A stretch of DNA of 14,852 bases, taken from the NCBI GenBank assembly GCA_937901435.1, contig CALGTJ010000508.1, positions 1 through 14,852 of the forward strand, in the 5' to 3' direction. This DNA comes from an uncultured Rhodobacter sp. (GTDB taxonomy: Bacteria > Pseudomonadota > Alphaproteobacteria > Rhodobacterales > Rhodobacteraceae). Shown in pieces: positions 1 to 6,656 of this stretch. Under the pieces are notes generated by a model, which had not been told where the DNA came from, ran no database searches, and saw only the letters and a list, made by a program, of their open reading frames with translations. The position numbers were made by a program, and so were the translations under genes. Each line of letters starts with the position of its first letter. Within the stretch, counting starts at the first letter, position 1.

Positions 1-711
1 GAAATAGGCATTCATCGACAGGAAGATAAACAGGGTGAAATTGCGCGCCTTGGGTTCGGCCCAGATCTCTCGCAAACCGTCCATAAAGGGCACGTCTGGC
101 TGCGGTTTGCTGGCCGTGACATGGCTTTCGATGCGCCCGACGGCGAGGATCGTTAGCGCAAAGGCCGCTAGCACGACGACGGCAACAACGGTTAACAGGC
201 GCGACGGGGAATAGGGATCAAGGAAACTGCCCGCGACGCCAGCGGTCATGGCGATGCCAAAGATCATCATCAGCCATGTGATCGTGGCAGCGGCGGCCCG
301 GCGATGCGGCGCGGTGGCGGTGGCCAAAAGCGCCAGCAACGAGGTGCCAGAGGCCCCGACGCCCAGCCCGATCAAGGCGTAGGCCAGAACAGAGAGCGAC
401 AGCGCAAGGGTGTAGCTGGAGGCGAACAGGGTCACGGCAAGCGCGGCCCCAAAGCCACCCATCGCCAGCACAGCCATTCCGCCGATGATCCAGCGCGTGC
501 GATTGCCGCCGGTGTCAGAGGTATAGCCCCACTTTGGCCGCGACAGTTGGATACCATAGTGCAGGCCGACCAACGCGCCGGGCAGCACCGCAGGCAGGGC
601 AAATTCCACCACCATCAGGCGGTTCAGGGTCGATGTGGTCAGCACCACAATCGCGCCCAAGGCCATCTGCACCAGTCCGAGACGTGCGATTTGCGCCCAG
701 CTTAGCGTCAT
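1..711 (-). CDS. BCH2/PucC-family MFS transporter (photosynthesis cluster), 3' part missing
   Basis: The first 237 residues of a membrane protein that runs off the left edge of the window. I translated the frame by hand from the ATG at 711-709 to base 1 and found no stop. It begins MTLSWAQIARLGLVQMALGA and has successive hydrophobic segments (for example IIGGMAVLAMGGFGAALAVT and ITWLMMIFGIAMTAGVAG). The motif LVGLHYGIQLSRPKWGYTSD is typical of the BCH2/PucC branch of the major facilitator superfamily (also called orf428 or the 44.5-kDa bacteriochlorophyll synthase chain), thought to deliver pigment or help assemble light-harvesting complexes in the intracytoplasmic membrane. The start codon lies one base after the bchG stop (TAA-G-ATG), so the two are almost certainly co-transcribed and probably translationally coupled. 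Full-length relatives are a little over 400 residues, so about half is present. The family is clear; the exact paralogue (BCH2, LhaA or PucC) is inferred from its position next to bchG. Confidence 0.85.
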   Translation of the reverse strand, partial: MTLSWAQIARLGLVQMALGAIVVLTTSTLNRLMVVEFALPAVLPGALVGLHYGIQLSRPKWGYTSDTGGNRTRWIIGGMAVLAMGGFGAALAVTLFASSYTLALSLSVLAYALIGLGVGASGTSLLALLATATAPHRRAAAATITWLMMIFGIAMTAGVAGSFLDPYSPSRLLTVVAVVVLAAFALTILAVGRIESHVTASKPQPDVPFMDGLREIWAEPKARNFTLFIFLSMNAYF

Positions 712-712
712 C

Positions 713-1609
713 TTACAGCCCCCTTAGCGCGAAAGCCGCGATCATCATGCCTGCCACATATAGCGTAATCCCGGTGCCATTATACCAAGGCGCTTTGCCC
801 TTGGGGTCGCGCAACAACACACGCATCGCGGCGAATTGCGCCAGCAGAACGGCGGTGATGGCGAGCGCGTGCAGGGGCTTGCCCCACATCGCCAGCAAGG
901 CAATCACCACAACCTGCGGAACGGTCATGACCCAACAGGCCACCTTGGCGGCCAGATCCGGCCCCAGCGTAACAGGCAGCGAGTTCACACCCATCTTGGT
1001 GTCGCCCTCCAGCGCCTTGAAATCGTTCAGCGTCATAATCCCATGGGCCCCCAACGCGTAAAGCGTCGCGATGATGATGATCGGCCATCCCGGTGCGCCA
1101 GAGGCCAGAACGGCGGCCCCCGTGAACCACGGCAGGCCCTCGTAGCACAGACCTACCAGACCCGGTCCCCACCAGCCTGACCGCTTTAGCCGGACAGGTT
1201 CAGCGGAATAGGCCCAGGCGGCAAGGACACCTACAACGGTCGCACCAAAGCCCCATGGGCCCAGCTGATACCCGACCACAAGCGACAGCACCGACATGGC
1301 CAAAGCGATCCACAGACCCCAGCGACCCGGAATGCGTCCCGATGGAATCGGGCGGTCCGGCTCGTTGATGGCATCCACATGCCGGTCGCACCAATCATTC
1401 GCGGCTTGCGACATCCCACAGACGATAGGCCCGGCCAGCAGAACCCCCAGCAACACCATATGCCACTGTCCCTGCACCGAAACGCCCGCAGAGATCACGC
1501 CACAGAGATACGCCCACATCGGCGGAAACCATGTGATCGGCTTGATCAGTCGCAGCGCGGCGGCCGGTTCTGGGTAGCGACGCGGGGGGTGGGTGGCTGA
1601 AATACTCAT
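713..1609 (-). CDS. bchG: Bacteriochlorophyll a synthase (geranylgeranyl-bacteriochlorophyllide transferase)
   Basis: A 298-residue UbiA-type prenyltransferase that esterifies bacteriochlorophyllide a with geranylgeranyl (or phytyl) diphosphate, the last assembly step of bacteriochlorophyll a, in the inner membrane. The first Asp-rich motif is at N71-D72..D75..D79, followed by INEPDRPIPSGRIP, a chlorophyll-synthase hallmark; the second is N195-D196..D203 (LNDFKALEGD). About eight hydrophobic segments follow, as in the family, and the length is normal. The N-terminal motif LIKPITWFPPMWAYLCG also matches BchG. I chose the ATG at 1609-1607. The frame can be extended to a TTG at 1690, but that would add 27 unrelated residues reading through the operator region. 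No Shine-Dalgarno sequence is visible before the ATG, because a perfect inverted repeat (1611-1630) occupies that position. The gene is first in an operon with the transporter downstream and is probably repressed aerobically by PpsR through the two upstream sites. Confidence 0.93.
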   Translation of the reverse strand: MSISATHPPRRYPEPAAALRLIKPITWFPPMWAYLCGVISAGVSVQGQWHMVLLGVLLAGPIVCGMSQAANDWCDRHVDAINEPDRPIPSGRIPGRWGLWIALAMSVLSLVVGYQLGPWGFGATVVGVLAAWAYSAEPVRLKRSGWWGPGLVGLCYEGLPWFTGAAVLASGAPGWPIIIIATLYALGAHGIMTLNDFKALEGDTKMGVNSLPVTLGPDLAAKVACWVMTVPQVVVIALLAMWGKPLHALAITAVLLAQFAAMRVLLRDPKGKAPWYNGTGITLYVAGMMIAAFALRGL

Positions 1610-1611
1610 AG

Positions 1612-1629
1612 TGTCAGAATAATCTGACA
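1612..1629. promoter_or_regulatory. PpsR/CrtJ-type operator, bchG-proximal
   Basis: TGT, 12 bases, then ACA, matching the TGT-N12-ACA consensus of the photosynthesis repressor PpsR (CrtJ). It lies inside a perfect inverted repeat, GTGTCAG-aataat-CTGACAC (1611-1630), that ends one base before the bchG start codon. That binding here represses bchG is inference from the known family. The same symmetry would also let the transcript fold into a 7-bp hairpin directly upstream of the start. Confidence 0.75.
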
Positions 1630-1646
1630 CTTTACGAATCGGCAAG

Positions 1647-1664
1647 TGTATAATTTTCTGGACA
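1647..1664. promoter_or_regulatory. PpsR/CrtJ-type operator, distal
   Basis: A second exact TGT-N12-ACA (TGTATAATTTTCTGGACA), centred 35 bp from the proximal site. Paired sites are usual for PpsR/CrtJ, which binds cooperatively. It overlaps a weak candidate -10 element on the minus strand (TTATAC, 1653-1648), which fits repression of bchG. The site also lies upstream of the divergent cytochrome gene and could affect it. Confidence 0.65.
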
Positions 1665-1798
1665 GCGATAAAAATCTTTGAATATCGCAAAGAATTGACC
1701 CTACAAAATAAAGGGCATGGACCGAAAAGCCACGAAAAATCGCTTTACCTTGGCAACAAGGAGATTAGGTTACCATCATAAGGATATGGAGGAATATC

Positions 1799-2266
1799 AT
1801 GAAACTTTTCACTGCCACGGCTCTCGGGCTCGCTCTGCTAGGTGCCCCCGTTTTCGCGGATGGTCATGCATCTGGCGACGCTGAAGCTGGCGAAGCTGTT
1901 TTCAACAAGTGCAAGGCATGCCATTCGATTGTGAACGCCGAGGGTGACGCAATCGTCAAAGGCGGCAGGAACGCACCCAACCTTTATGGCGTCTACACCC
2001 GCGTTGCCGGGACCGCCGATTTCAAATATGGCAAGTCCCTCGTGGAAGCTGGCGAAAAAGGCCTGGCTTGGGACGAAGAGCACTTTGTGAACTATGTCGC
2101 GGACCCAAAGAAGTTTCTAGCCAGCTATCTGGACAGCAAGAGAGCACGCTCGAACATGGCCTTCAAACTGAAGGATGAGGAAGACGCGAAAAACGTCTGG
2201 GCGTATATCGTGTCTGTCGGGCCTGCTGTCGAAGCAGATGCAGCCGCAACAGACAGCGGAAGCTGA
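1799..2266 (+). CDS. cycA: Soluble class I c-type cytochrome (cytochrome c2/c551 type)
   Basis: A 155-residue periplasmic electron carrier. A signal peptide (MKLFTATALGLALLGAPVFA) is followed by DGHASGD, with cleavage likely between residues 20 and 24. The haem-binding CKACH motif is at C38-x-x-C41-H42, and M120 in RARSNMAFK is the probable sixth iron ligand. The C-terminal helix (DAKNVWAYIVSVG) is typical of bacterial c2-like cytochromes, followed by an acidic, alanine-rich tail. A good ribosome site (GGAGGA, 1788-1793) precedes the ATG. Next to photosynthesis genes, its likely job is to carry electrons from the bc1 complex to the photosynthetic reaction centre, or to an oxidase. The symbol cycA is given by family and context. 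The gene is monocistronic, with a strong terminator just downstream, and divergent from bchG, so it may share the PpsR-controlled intergenic region. Confidence 0.88.
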   Translation: MKLFTATALGLALLGAPVFADGHASGDAEAGEAVFNKCKACHSIVNAEGDAIVKGGRNAPNLYGVYTRVAGTADFKYGKSLVEAGEKGLAWDEEHFVNYVADPKKFLASYLDSKRARSNMAFKLKDEEDAKNVWAYIVSVGPAVEADAAATDSGS

Positions 2267-2286
2267 TCAACCACAGTTTAGAACGC

Positions 2287-2316
2287 AAAATGGCGGTCCC
2301 GAGGGGCCGCCATTTT
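2287..2316. terminator. Bidirectional rho-independent terminator
   Basis: A perfect 10-bp stem, AAAATGGCGG (2287-2296) and CCGCCATTTT (2307-2316), with a 10-base loop. A T run follows on the plus strand and a T run mirrors it on the minus strand. It sits between the convergent ends of the cytochrome gene (stop at 2266) and the cobalamin-binding regulator (stop at 2335) and should end both transcripts. Confidence 0.9.
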
Positions 2317-2334
2317 TGTATCTACCGTATCTGA

Positions 2335-3171
2335 TCAGCTTTTAGATTCGTTCCGGTTCGCCCACAGCCTGTCTGCCTCGGACAACGCCTCTTCTACCAG
2401 AACCGGCATTGCATCAATGCCCATAAGCTCGACCACGTCCGGTGCGATATTCACAAGGTTCCCGCAGACCAGAATCGACGTTTTTGGCACATTGATCCGA
2501 AGAGCGACCACCAGTTTCGCCAGTGGGACAATCGACCGTTCAGACGCGGCAGAGATCCCGATGATATCATGCTGCGAGGCGGTGATATAATCCACCAAAG
2601 CATCGTGAGACAGACCCACCTGCAACGCGATATCCCAGTTGTTCTTGCGAAACAGATCCGCCGCCATTTCGACGCCCAGCGAATGATTGTCACCGGGCAC
2701 CATCGCAAACAGGGCGGATTTGGTTGGCGGACGAATACTATCGGAATAAAACGAGGGTCTGAGGCTGCGCATGATGGCGTAGACATGACCAATCGCAATG
2801 GTCACGTCGACAAAGGTCACCCGATCTTCGTCCCACCAGCGCCCAAGGGTTTTGGCCGCTTCTGACAGATACGCGACATAGACGGTTTCCACCGACGCGC
2901 CCTGCGCCCGGATCCGGTCTACGAACAACAGCCCGGCGGCGGCATCCGGCCTCATCAACGCCTCTGCCAGATCGTCGATTGCGTTATCTGTCGGGATCTC
3001 AATACGGACGGAACTGATGACGTTATGGTCGGAAAGCCGTCTGATGACTTCGCGCGCCAAAGACGCGACTGCGGCCTCTGGCAATTTTCGTCGCAGAGTC
3101 CCAATCTCGTTTATTGTCTTTGTATAAAGACCGTCGTGAAATAAGGCTTGGTCAGCTTCACCGTCGGTCAT
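2335..3171 (-). CDS. ppaA: Cobalamin-binding antirepressor, AerR/PpaA family
   Basis: A 278-residue protein with an N-terminal helical region (about 1-75), a middle helical cap-like domain (about 76-145, including LGRWWDEDRVTFVDVTIAIG) and a C-terminal Rossmann-like B12-binding domain (about 150-270). The B12 motif D161-x-H163-x-x-G166 (VPGDNHSLGVEMAADL) is intact; its His normally replaces dimethylbenzimidazole as the lower cobalt ligand. The W-x9-EH adenosylcobalamin motif of CarH/LitR is absent: the position after W113 plus nine residues reads VT. There is no N-terminal DNA-binding helix-turn-helix. This is the architecture of AerR/PpaA, which uses cobalamin to modulate PpsR and so links light or redox to photosynthesis gene expression. 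The ATG at 3171-3169 follows a purine-rich AGGGGGGAC. The symbol ppaA is given by domain layout and context. A generic MerR-type B12 regulator is the alternative, but I see no HTH. ppsR is not in this window. Confidence 0.75.
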   Translation of the reverse strand: MTDGEADQALFHDGLYTKTINEIGTLRRKLPEAAVASLAREVIRRLSDHNVISSVRIEIPTDNAIDDLAEALMRPDAAAGLLFVDRIRAQGASVETVYVAYLSEAAKTLGRWWDEDRVTFVDVTIAIGHVYAIMRSLRPSFYSDSIRPPTKSALFAMVPGDNHSLGVEMAADLFRKNNWDIALQVGLSHDALVDYITASQHDIIGISAASERSIVPLAKLVVALRINVPKTSILVCGNLVNIAPDVVELMGIDAMPVLVEEALSEADRLWANRNESKS

Positions 3172-3187
3172 TTTAGTCCCCCCTTTT

Positions 3188-3198
3188 CACGTAACGTG
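3188..3198. promoter_or_regulatory. Short inverted repeat upstream of the AerR-like gene
   Basis: CACGT-a-ACGTG lies 16 bases upstream of the start codon at 3171. It could be an operator for the regulator gene, but 5-bp arms occur often by chance. Confidence 0.25.
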
Positions 3199-3473
3199 GC
3201 TAGCGCTCGTGATTATGGGATGATGATAGCGTGTCGTGTTTACAGATCAAGATCATCACGGCCCCTATTCAGCAAACAAATGCGCCACCATAGGTGTGAA
3301 GGCCACAGAACCGGGGCCAAAGTTGCGCTGACACTAGCCAGAGAGATTGGAATTAATTATTGTTTGATAAATAGTTAGCTACCGCTACGGCAACCGCTGG
3401 CACGCCCTGATCAAAAAAATACTTTTGTGCACAAAACTTTGCCAGAACCGGGTTTTTTCAACCCAAATGGATT

Positions 3474-3505
3474 AAAAAAATCGCAACCCCCTTAAAAATT
3501 CAGGG
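3474..3505 (-). terminator. Weak candidate terminator after the scpB-like gene
   Basis: On the minus strand a 7-bp stem with one mismatch (CCCTGAA and TTAAGGG, 3505-3489) is followed, after a gap of about eight bases, by seven T residues (3480-3474). The gap makes it weaker than a classical terminator. Its place, about 80 bases beyond the stop of the minus-strand operon, is suitable. Confidence 0.35.
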
Positions 3506-3586
3506 CGTAGCTGAGTCGTTTCGTCGCGAGAGGCAAGATTCGCGATCAACCTGACGTTGCTTTTCAGGATTGGGAAATAGATCACA

Positions 3587-4141
3587 TCAGGTCGGCTCGG
3601 GAAGGTCCCGAAGGCTTTGCAAATCGAAGGCCTGCAAAAACGCCTCGGTCGTGACATATGTGTGCGGCGCGCCCGGTCTGGGGCTGCGCGGACCCACGGT
3701 GACCAGCCCCTGAGAGCGCAGGCGCGCAATCAGATCGCGACTAACCTCTTGGCCAAAGATATCCTTCAGCCCCTCGCGCGTCAGGGGTTGATGATAGGCA
3801 ATCGCCGCCAGCACCGCGATCTCGAACTCTCGCAGATCCAGATATTGATCGGCAACATCAGCGGCCTCTTGAACGGCCTTCGCATAATGAGGACGCGTGC
3901 GAAACATCCAACCCGACGCAACAGCCACCAGATCGTAGGGCCGCCCGCGCAACTCTGCCTTGATATCCTCGATCAACAGATCGACAGACGCCCCCTGCCC
4001 CACGACCCGCGCCAGATCTTCGCGCGGGACAGGCGCCGCACTGGCAAAGATCACCGCCTCGATCCGCCCCATCCATTCACGCCAGCGCAGCTCTGGCGGC
4101 ATGTCGGCCAGCTCTGTATCAAAGAGGGTCGGTCTGAACAT
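3587..4141 (-). CDS. ScpB-like double winged-helix protein (orphan)
   Basis: A 184-residue protein with the two winged-helix domains of the condensin subunit ScpB: the first about residues 22-88 (RIEAVIFASAAPVPREDLAR), the second about 100-178. The second contains ALLAAIAYHQPLTR-like sequence (LAAIAYHQPLTREGLKDIFG) and ends DLQSLRDLPEPT, close to the ScpB ending 'FGLKSLDDLP'. Chromosomal ScpB works with ScpA and SMC in chromosome condensation; neither partner is present here. The ATG at 4141-4139 comes two bases after the DUF1403 stop (TGA-cc-ATG), so the genes form a tight operon. An in-frame upstream ATG at 4219 would overlap DUF1403 by over 70 bases and is unlikely. This looks like a plasmid-specific paralogue with a role in DNA architecture or plasmid maintenance; that role is inference. 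Confidence 0.82.
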   Translation of the reverse strand: MFRPTLFDTELADMPPELRWREWMGRIEAVIFASAAPVPREDLARVVGQGASVDLLIEDIKAELRGRPYDLVAVASGWMFRTRPHYAKAVQEAADVADQYLDLREFEIAVLAAIAYHQPLTREGLKDIFGQEVSRDLIARLRSQGLVTVGPRSPRPGAPHTYVTTEAFLQAFDLQSLRDLPEPT

Positions 4142-4143
4142 GG

Positions 4144-5091
4144 TCACAGGCCGTAAAGGCGAAACGTCGCGCGGCCCGTCAATTCGCGCACCACGCCAAG
4201 ATCGACCAGCCGATCGCACAACCGCCGGGCCGCACGATCTGTCATGGATGTCGCTGTGCCCCGAATAACCGGCGACAACATACCCGAGGGTGACACGGCA
4301 TCATGCGTTAAAAAGACCTCTATCGCCTGCGAGGCCGATCTGTTTCTTAACTTTGGTTCCATTTCGCGCAGACGCGACGCCTGCCTGTTCAATTGATCAC
4401 CCAGACGCAGGGCCGTGTCGCTGCCGTTGACCAGAGCACAGCCAACCACCTCGGACGCGTCCTGCTGTCTTATAGACATCGCACGCAGGTCGCGGCGGGT
4501 CATATGTGCCGCCAACAGCGGAACCGGGTGGGGCCAGCCAAGGCTGCGCGCCAAAACGCAATCCCCCAGCATCAACGCCATGGCTTCTTGCCGGGGATGG
4601 GTCTTTAATGCGCGCTCTACCACTTCGGCCACCCAGCCGAGCAGAGAGTCCGCCCCCCCGGCAATCAGATCTGCCATCACGACGGTCTCGCGCTGACGTT
4701 CTGGCAGCAATCGCACCAGTCGATCAGCCCAATCGCCCGACCGCAGATCAATCCGCGCGCCACGCCGCCAAAAGGCAAAAGCCTCGCCACCGGGGCCAAG
4801 TGCCTCGTCGTCACGCGCCAGACAAACCGCATCGCGCAGGGCCTGTTCTGTGTCTTGCCGTCCCTCGAATTTGAGGCAGGCCAAAGCAGCCCCCAAGGCA
4901 AGTCGGTCAGACAACAGGGCAGCCGGAAAACCTTTGTCCGCCCCTTGCAACATCAAATCCAGCTTCATCACGGCGGCCCCAGCGAAAAATCGCGTGTTTT
5001 CCGCGCTTTGTGCATTCTGGCGGGTCACCCATCGCGGCAAGCCGATATCAGCGTTCTGAATTGTGGACAGGGATCTTGGGTGTGATGTCAT
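4144..5091 (-). CDS. DUF1403 family protein, function unknown
   Basis: A 315-residue, mostly alpha-helical, soluble protein. It resembles the DUF1403 family of alphaproteobacterial plasmids and genomic islands. The family-like features are an N-terminal LPRWVTRQ segment followed by a long helical repeat-like region (FFAGAAVMKLDLML, SDRLALGAALACLKF, EQALRDAVCLA), a central LRSGDWADRLVRLLP segment, and a C-terminal winged-helix-like end (AARRLCDRLVDLGVVRELTGRATFRLYGL). I see no catalytic motif and no membrane segment. The start at 5091 gives a family-like N-terminus but has no good Shine-Dalgarno sequence. The gene is first in an operon with the scpB-like gene and diverges from the tyrosine recombinase, with 113 bases between. 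I recall DUF1403, ScpB-like and integrase genes occurring together in related replicons; this association is from memory and needs checking. The C-terminal resemblance to a DNA-binding fold is inference from sequence character. Confidence 0.7.
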   Translation of the reverse strand: MTSHPRSLSTIQNADIGLPRWVTRQNAQSAENTRFFAGAAVMKLDLMLQGADKGFPAALLSDRLALGAALACLKFEGRQDTEQALRDAVCLARDDEALGPGGEAFAFWRRGARIDLRSGDWADRLVRLLPERQRETVVMADLIAGGADSLLGWVAEVVERALKTHPRQEAMALMLGDCVLARSLGWPHPVPLLAAHMTRRDLRAMSIRQQDASEVVGCALVNGSDTALRLGDQLNRQASRLREMEPKLRNRSASQAIEVFLTHDAVSPSGMLSPVIRGTATSMTDRAARRLCDRLVDLGVVRELTGRATFRLYGL

Positions 5092-5104
5092 GGGCAGAGT
5101 GTAA

Positions 5105-5132
5105 TTGATAACAGCGCTTTAGGCCATATAAA
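5105..5132 (+). promoter_or_regulatory. Candidate sigma-70 promoter of the tyrosine recombinase gene
   Basis: TTGATA (5105-5110), a 16-base spacer, then TATAAA (5127-5132). Transcription would start near 5139 and give a leader of about 65 bases that contains the inverted repeat at 5170-5194. Confidence 0.45.
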
Positions 5133-5169
5133 TTGCGTATATGCGCCGCTGGTTCAGAAAGTAATTCAT

Positions 5170-5194
5170 GTCCAATAAGTTTGCATTATCGGAC
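5170..5194. repeat. Inverted repeat with 7-base centre: candidate recombinase core site or operator
   Basis: Arms GTCCAATAA (5170-5178) and TTATCGGAC (5186-5194) are complementary at eight of nine positions, separated by gtttgca. Two inverted 9-bp arms around a 6-8 base centre is the layout of tyrosine recombinase core sites, and this one sits 10 bases upstream of a tyrosine recombinase gene. It could equally be an autoregulatory operator, since it lies in the gene's leader. Confidence 0.45.
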
Positions 5195-5204
5195 GTAAAG
5201 AAGT

Positions 5205-6314
5205 ATGCGCAGCGACATGTCAGAAAAAACCGAGAAATCGCGCTCAGAGCTGCCAAACGGGTCTTCGGTCAACGAGGGTAACGAGAGAGATCGTCCTGAC
5301 GACGAAGCCTTGAGCCTGCCTTCTTTTGTGGCGGGCTCCGGCTCGCTTGACCGCCTGGTCGACACCGCGCGCGACTATGCGCGCGCCGCGGCCTCGGACA
5401 ATACGCTGAAGGCTTATGCAAAGGACTGGGCACATTTCGCGCGTTGGTGTCGGATGAAGGGCGCGGAGCCTCTGCCCCCGTTGCCCGAGATGATCGGCCT
5501 TTACCTTGCTGATCTCGCCTCTGGGTCAGGCCCCTCCCCTGCCCTCTCCGTCTCAACCATCGAGCGACGCCTGTCGGGTCTCGCTTGGAACTATGCACAG
5601 CGCGGCTTTGCCCTCGATCGCAAGAACCGGCATATCGCGACGGTACTGGCCGGGATCAAGCGCAGGCATGCGCGCCCACCGGTGCAGAAGGAAGCGATCC
5701 TGGCCGAAGACATCCTCGCGATGGTGGCCACCCTGCCCTTCGACCTGCGCGGGCTGCGGGATCGGGCCATCCTGCTCCTCGGCTACACCGGGGGCCTGCG
5801 TCGGTCCGAAATCGTCAGCCTCGACGTTCACAAGGACGACACGCCGGACTCTGGCGGTTGGATCGAGATCTTCGACAATGGCGCCCTTCTCACCCTCAAT
5901 GCCAAGACTGGCTGGCGTGAGGTCGAGATTGGCCGCGGGTCCAAGGATCAAACCTGTCCCGTGCATGCGCTTGAGCAATGGTTGCACTTCGCAAAGATCG
6001 ACTTCGGTCCAGTCTTCGTCGGCACCTCGCGGGATGGCAAACGCGCATTGGAAACGAGACTGAACGACAAGCATGTCGCCCGGCTGATCAAGCGCAAGGT
6101 CTTGGACGCGGGCATCCGGTCGAATCTGCCCGAGAAAGACCGCCTGGCGCAGTTCTCCGGCCATTCGCTGCGCGCCGGTCTCGCCAGCTCGGCAGAAGTC
6201 GACGAGCGCTATGTCCAGAAGCAGCTTGGTCATGCAAGCGCCGAAATGACCCGCCGTTACCAGCGCCGCCGAGACAGGTTCCGCGTGAACCTGACCAAGG
6301 CAGCGGGGTTGTGA
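5205..6314 (+). CDS. Tyrosine site-specific recombinase (phage-integrase family)
   Basis: A 369-residue recombinase that cuts and rejoins DNA through a 3'-phosphotyrosine. Residues about 1-45 are a polar, low-complexity extension. About 46-150 is the SAM-like core-binding domain (DNTLKAYAKDWAHFARWCR). About 165-365 is the catalytic domain, with all expected residues visible: R199 in GYTGGLRRSEI, K234 in LNAKTG, H320-x-x-R323 in SGHSLRAG, H343 in QLGHAS and the nucleophile Y352 in MTRRYQRR. A modest ribosome site (AAAGAAG) precedes the ATG; M5 is an alternative start. It diverges from the DUF1403 operon and converges on the toxin gene, whose stop lies seven bases beyond its own. Likely roles are plasmid multimer resolution or integration of a mobile unit. 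It resembles the XerC/D-like integrases of alphaproteobacterial plasmids more than phage integrases, but the target site is unknown; the inverted repeat at 5170-5194 is a candidate. Confidence 0.92.
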   Translation: MRSDMSEKTEKSRSELPNGSSVNEGNERDRPDDEALSLPSFVAGSGSLDRLVDTARDYARAAASDNTLKAYAKDWAHFARWCRMKGAEPLPPLPEMIGLYLADLASGSGPSPALSVSTIERRLSGLAWNYAQRGFALDRKNRHIATVLAGIKRRHARPPVQKEAILAEDILAMVATLPFDLRGLRDRAILLLGYTGGLRRSEIVSLDVHKDDTPDSGGWIEIFDNGALLTLNAKTGWREVEIGRGSKDQTCPVHALEQWLHFAKIDFGPVFVGTSRDGKRALETRLNDKHVARLIKRKVLDAGIRSNLPEKDRLAQFSGHSLRAGLASSAEVDERYVQKQLGHASAEMTRRYQRRRDRFRVNLTKAAGL

Positions 6315-6320
6315 CGTGGA

Positions 6321-6656
6321 TCAGGAGTCTTCGGGCTTCAAAGCCGAAAGTGAGGCAACATGGCGAGGGAGATCGCTGCGGGAATGGAGGATATCCACGA
6401 TGATGACCTCGTCCGATCGATCCAGAAAAACCAGGAAATGCTCCCCTGCCCTTATGAACCGCAGGTCTTCGACATCATCAACGAGAACTGCGCAACTCCG
6501 GCTATGGGCCTGGCCATTCAGAATACTTTCACAGCAGTTGAGCAATTCCGCCTCGTAGAGCTCTGCTTGGCGCAGCCCGAAATTTTCGATCGTCCATCTG
6601 GCGATTTCGGTGAGGCTGGCTTCCGCACGACGGGTCAGCCGGAAGGATCGGCTCAT
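6321..6656 (-). CDS. RelE/ParE-family toxin
   Basis: A 111-residue toxin of a type II toxin-antitoxin pair. The N-terminus (SFRLTRRAEASLTEIARWTIENFG) and the core (LRFIRAGEHFLVFLDRSDEVIIVDILHSRSDLPRH) match the RelE/ParE fold, including the conserved final strand and the 'V-DILH-R-D' segment typical of ParE. ParE proteins poison DNA gyrase, while RelE proteins cut mRNA; the ParD-like partner favours ParE. Its ATG overlaps the antitoxin stop by four bases (ATGA, 6656-6653), so it is translationally coupled to the antitoxin. It ends seven bases from the stop of the convergent recombinase gene. On a plasmid the pair is expected to kill plasmid-free daughter cells. The toxin is full length with no visible damage. 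Confidence 0.88.
   Translation of the reverse strand: MSRSFRLTRRAEASLTEIARWTIENFGLRQAELYEAELLNCCESILNGQAHSRSCAVLVDDVEDLRFIRAGEHFLVFLDRSDEVIIVDILHSRSDLPRHVASLSALKPEDS

Larger units (their letters stand above)
3172..3586. other. 415-base AT-rich intergenic junction, no gene seen
   Basis: This stretch separates the photosynthesis genes from the plasmid accessory genes. I see no reading frame here with family character. It holds a 14-bp perfect palindrome, TTTTGTGCACAAAA (3423-3436), a small hairpin GGGTT-ttttc-AACCC (3450-3464), poly-A tracts around 3413-3420 and 3474-3480, and a weak terminator candidate described separately. The promoter of the AerR-like gene should lie in its left part. No TGT-N12-ACA site was found in this part. 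Confidence 0.6.

Noticed and set aside
3225..3250. TGT and ACA triplets upstream of the AerR-like gene as a PpsR site
   Set aside because: The spacing is not 12 bases for any pair I tried, so it does not meet the TGT-N12-ACA rule.
3450..3464. GGGTT-ttttc-AACCC hairpin as a terminator
   Set aside because: Only a 5-bp stem with no T run after it on either strand.
3867..3874. A single TCTTGAAC half-site of the palindrome in the scpB-like gene
   Set aside because: The other arm is missing (it reads GGCC), so it is a chance half-site.
5553..6233. A 226-codon open frame on the minus strand
   Set aside because: It is opposite the tyrosine recombinase, whose catalytic residues are all present; the minus frame shows no recognisable domain.
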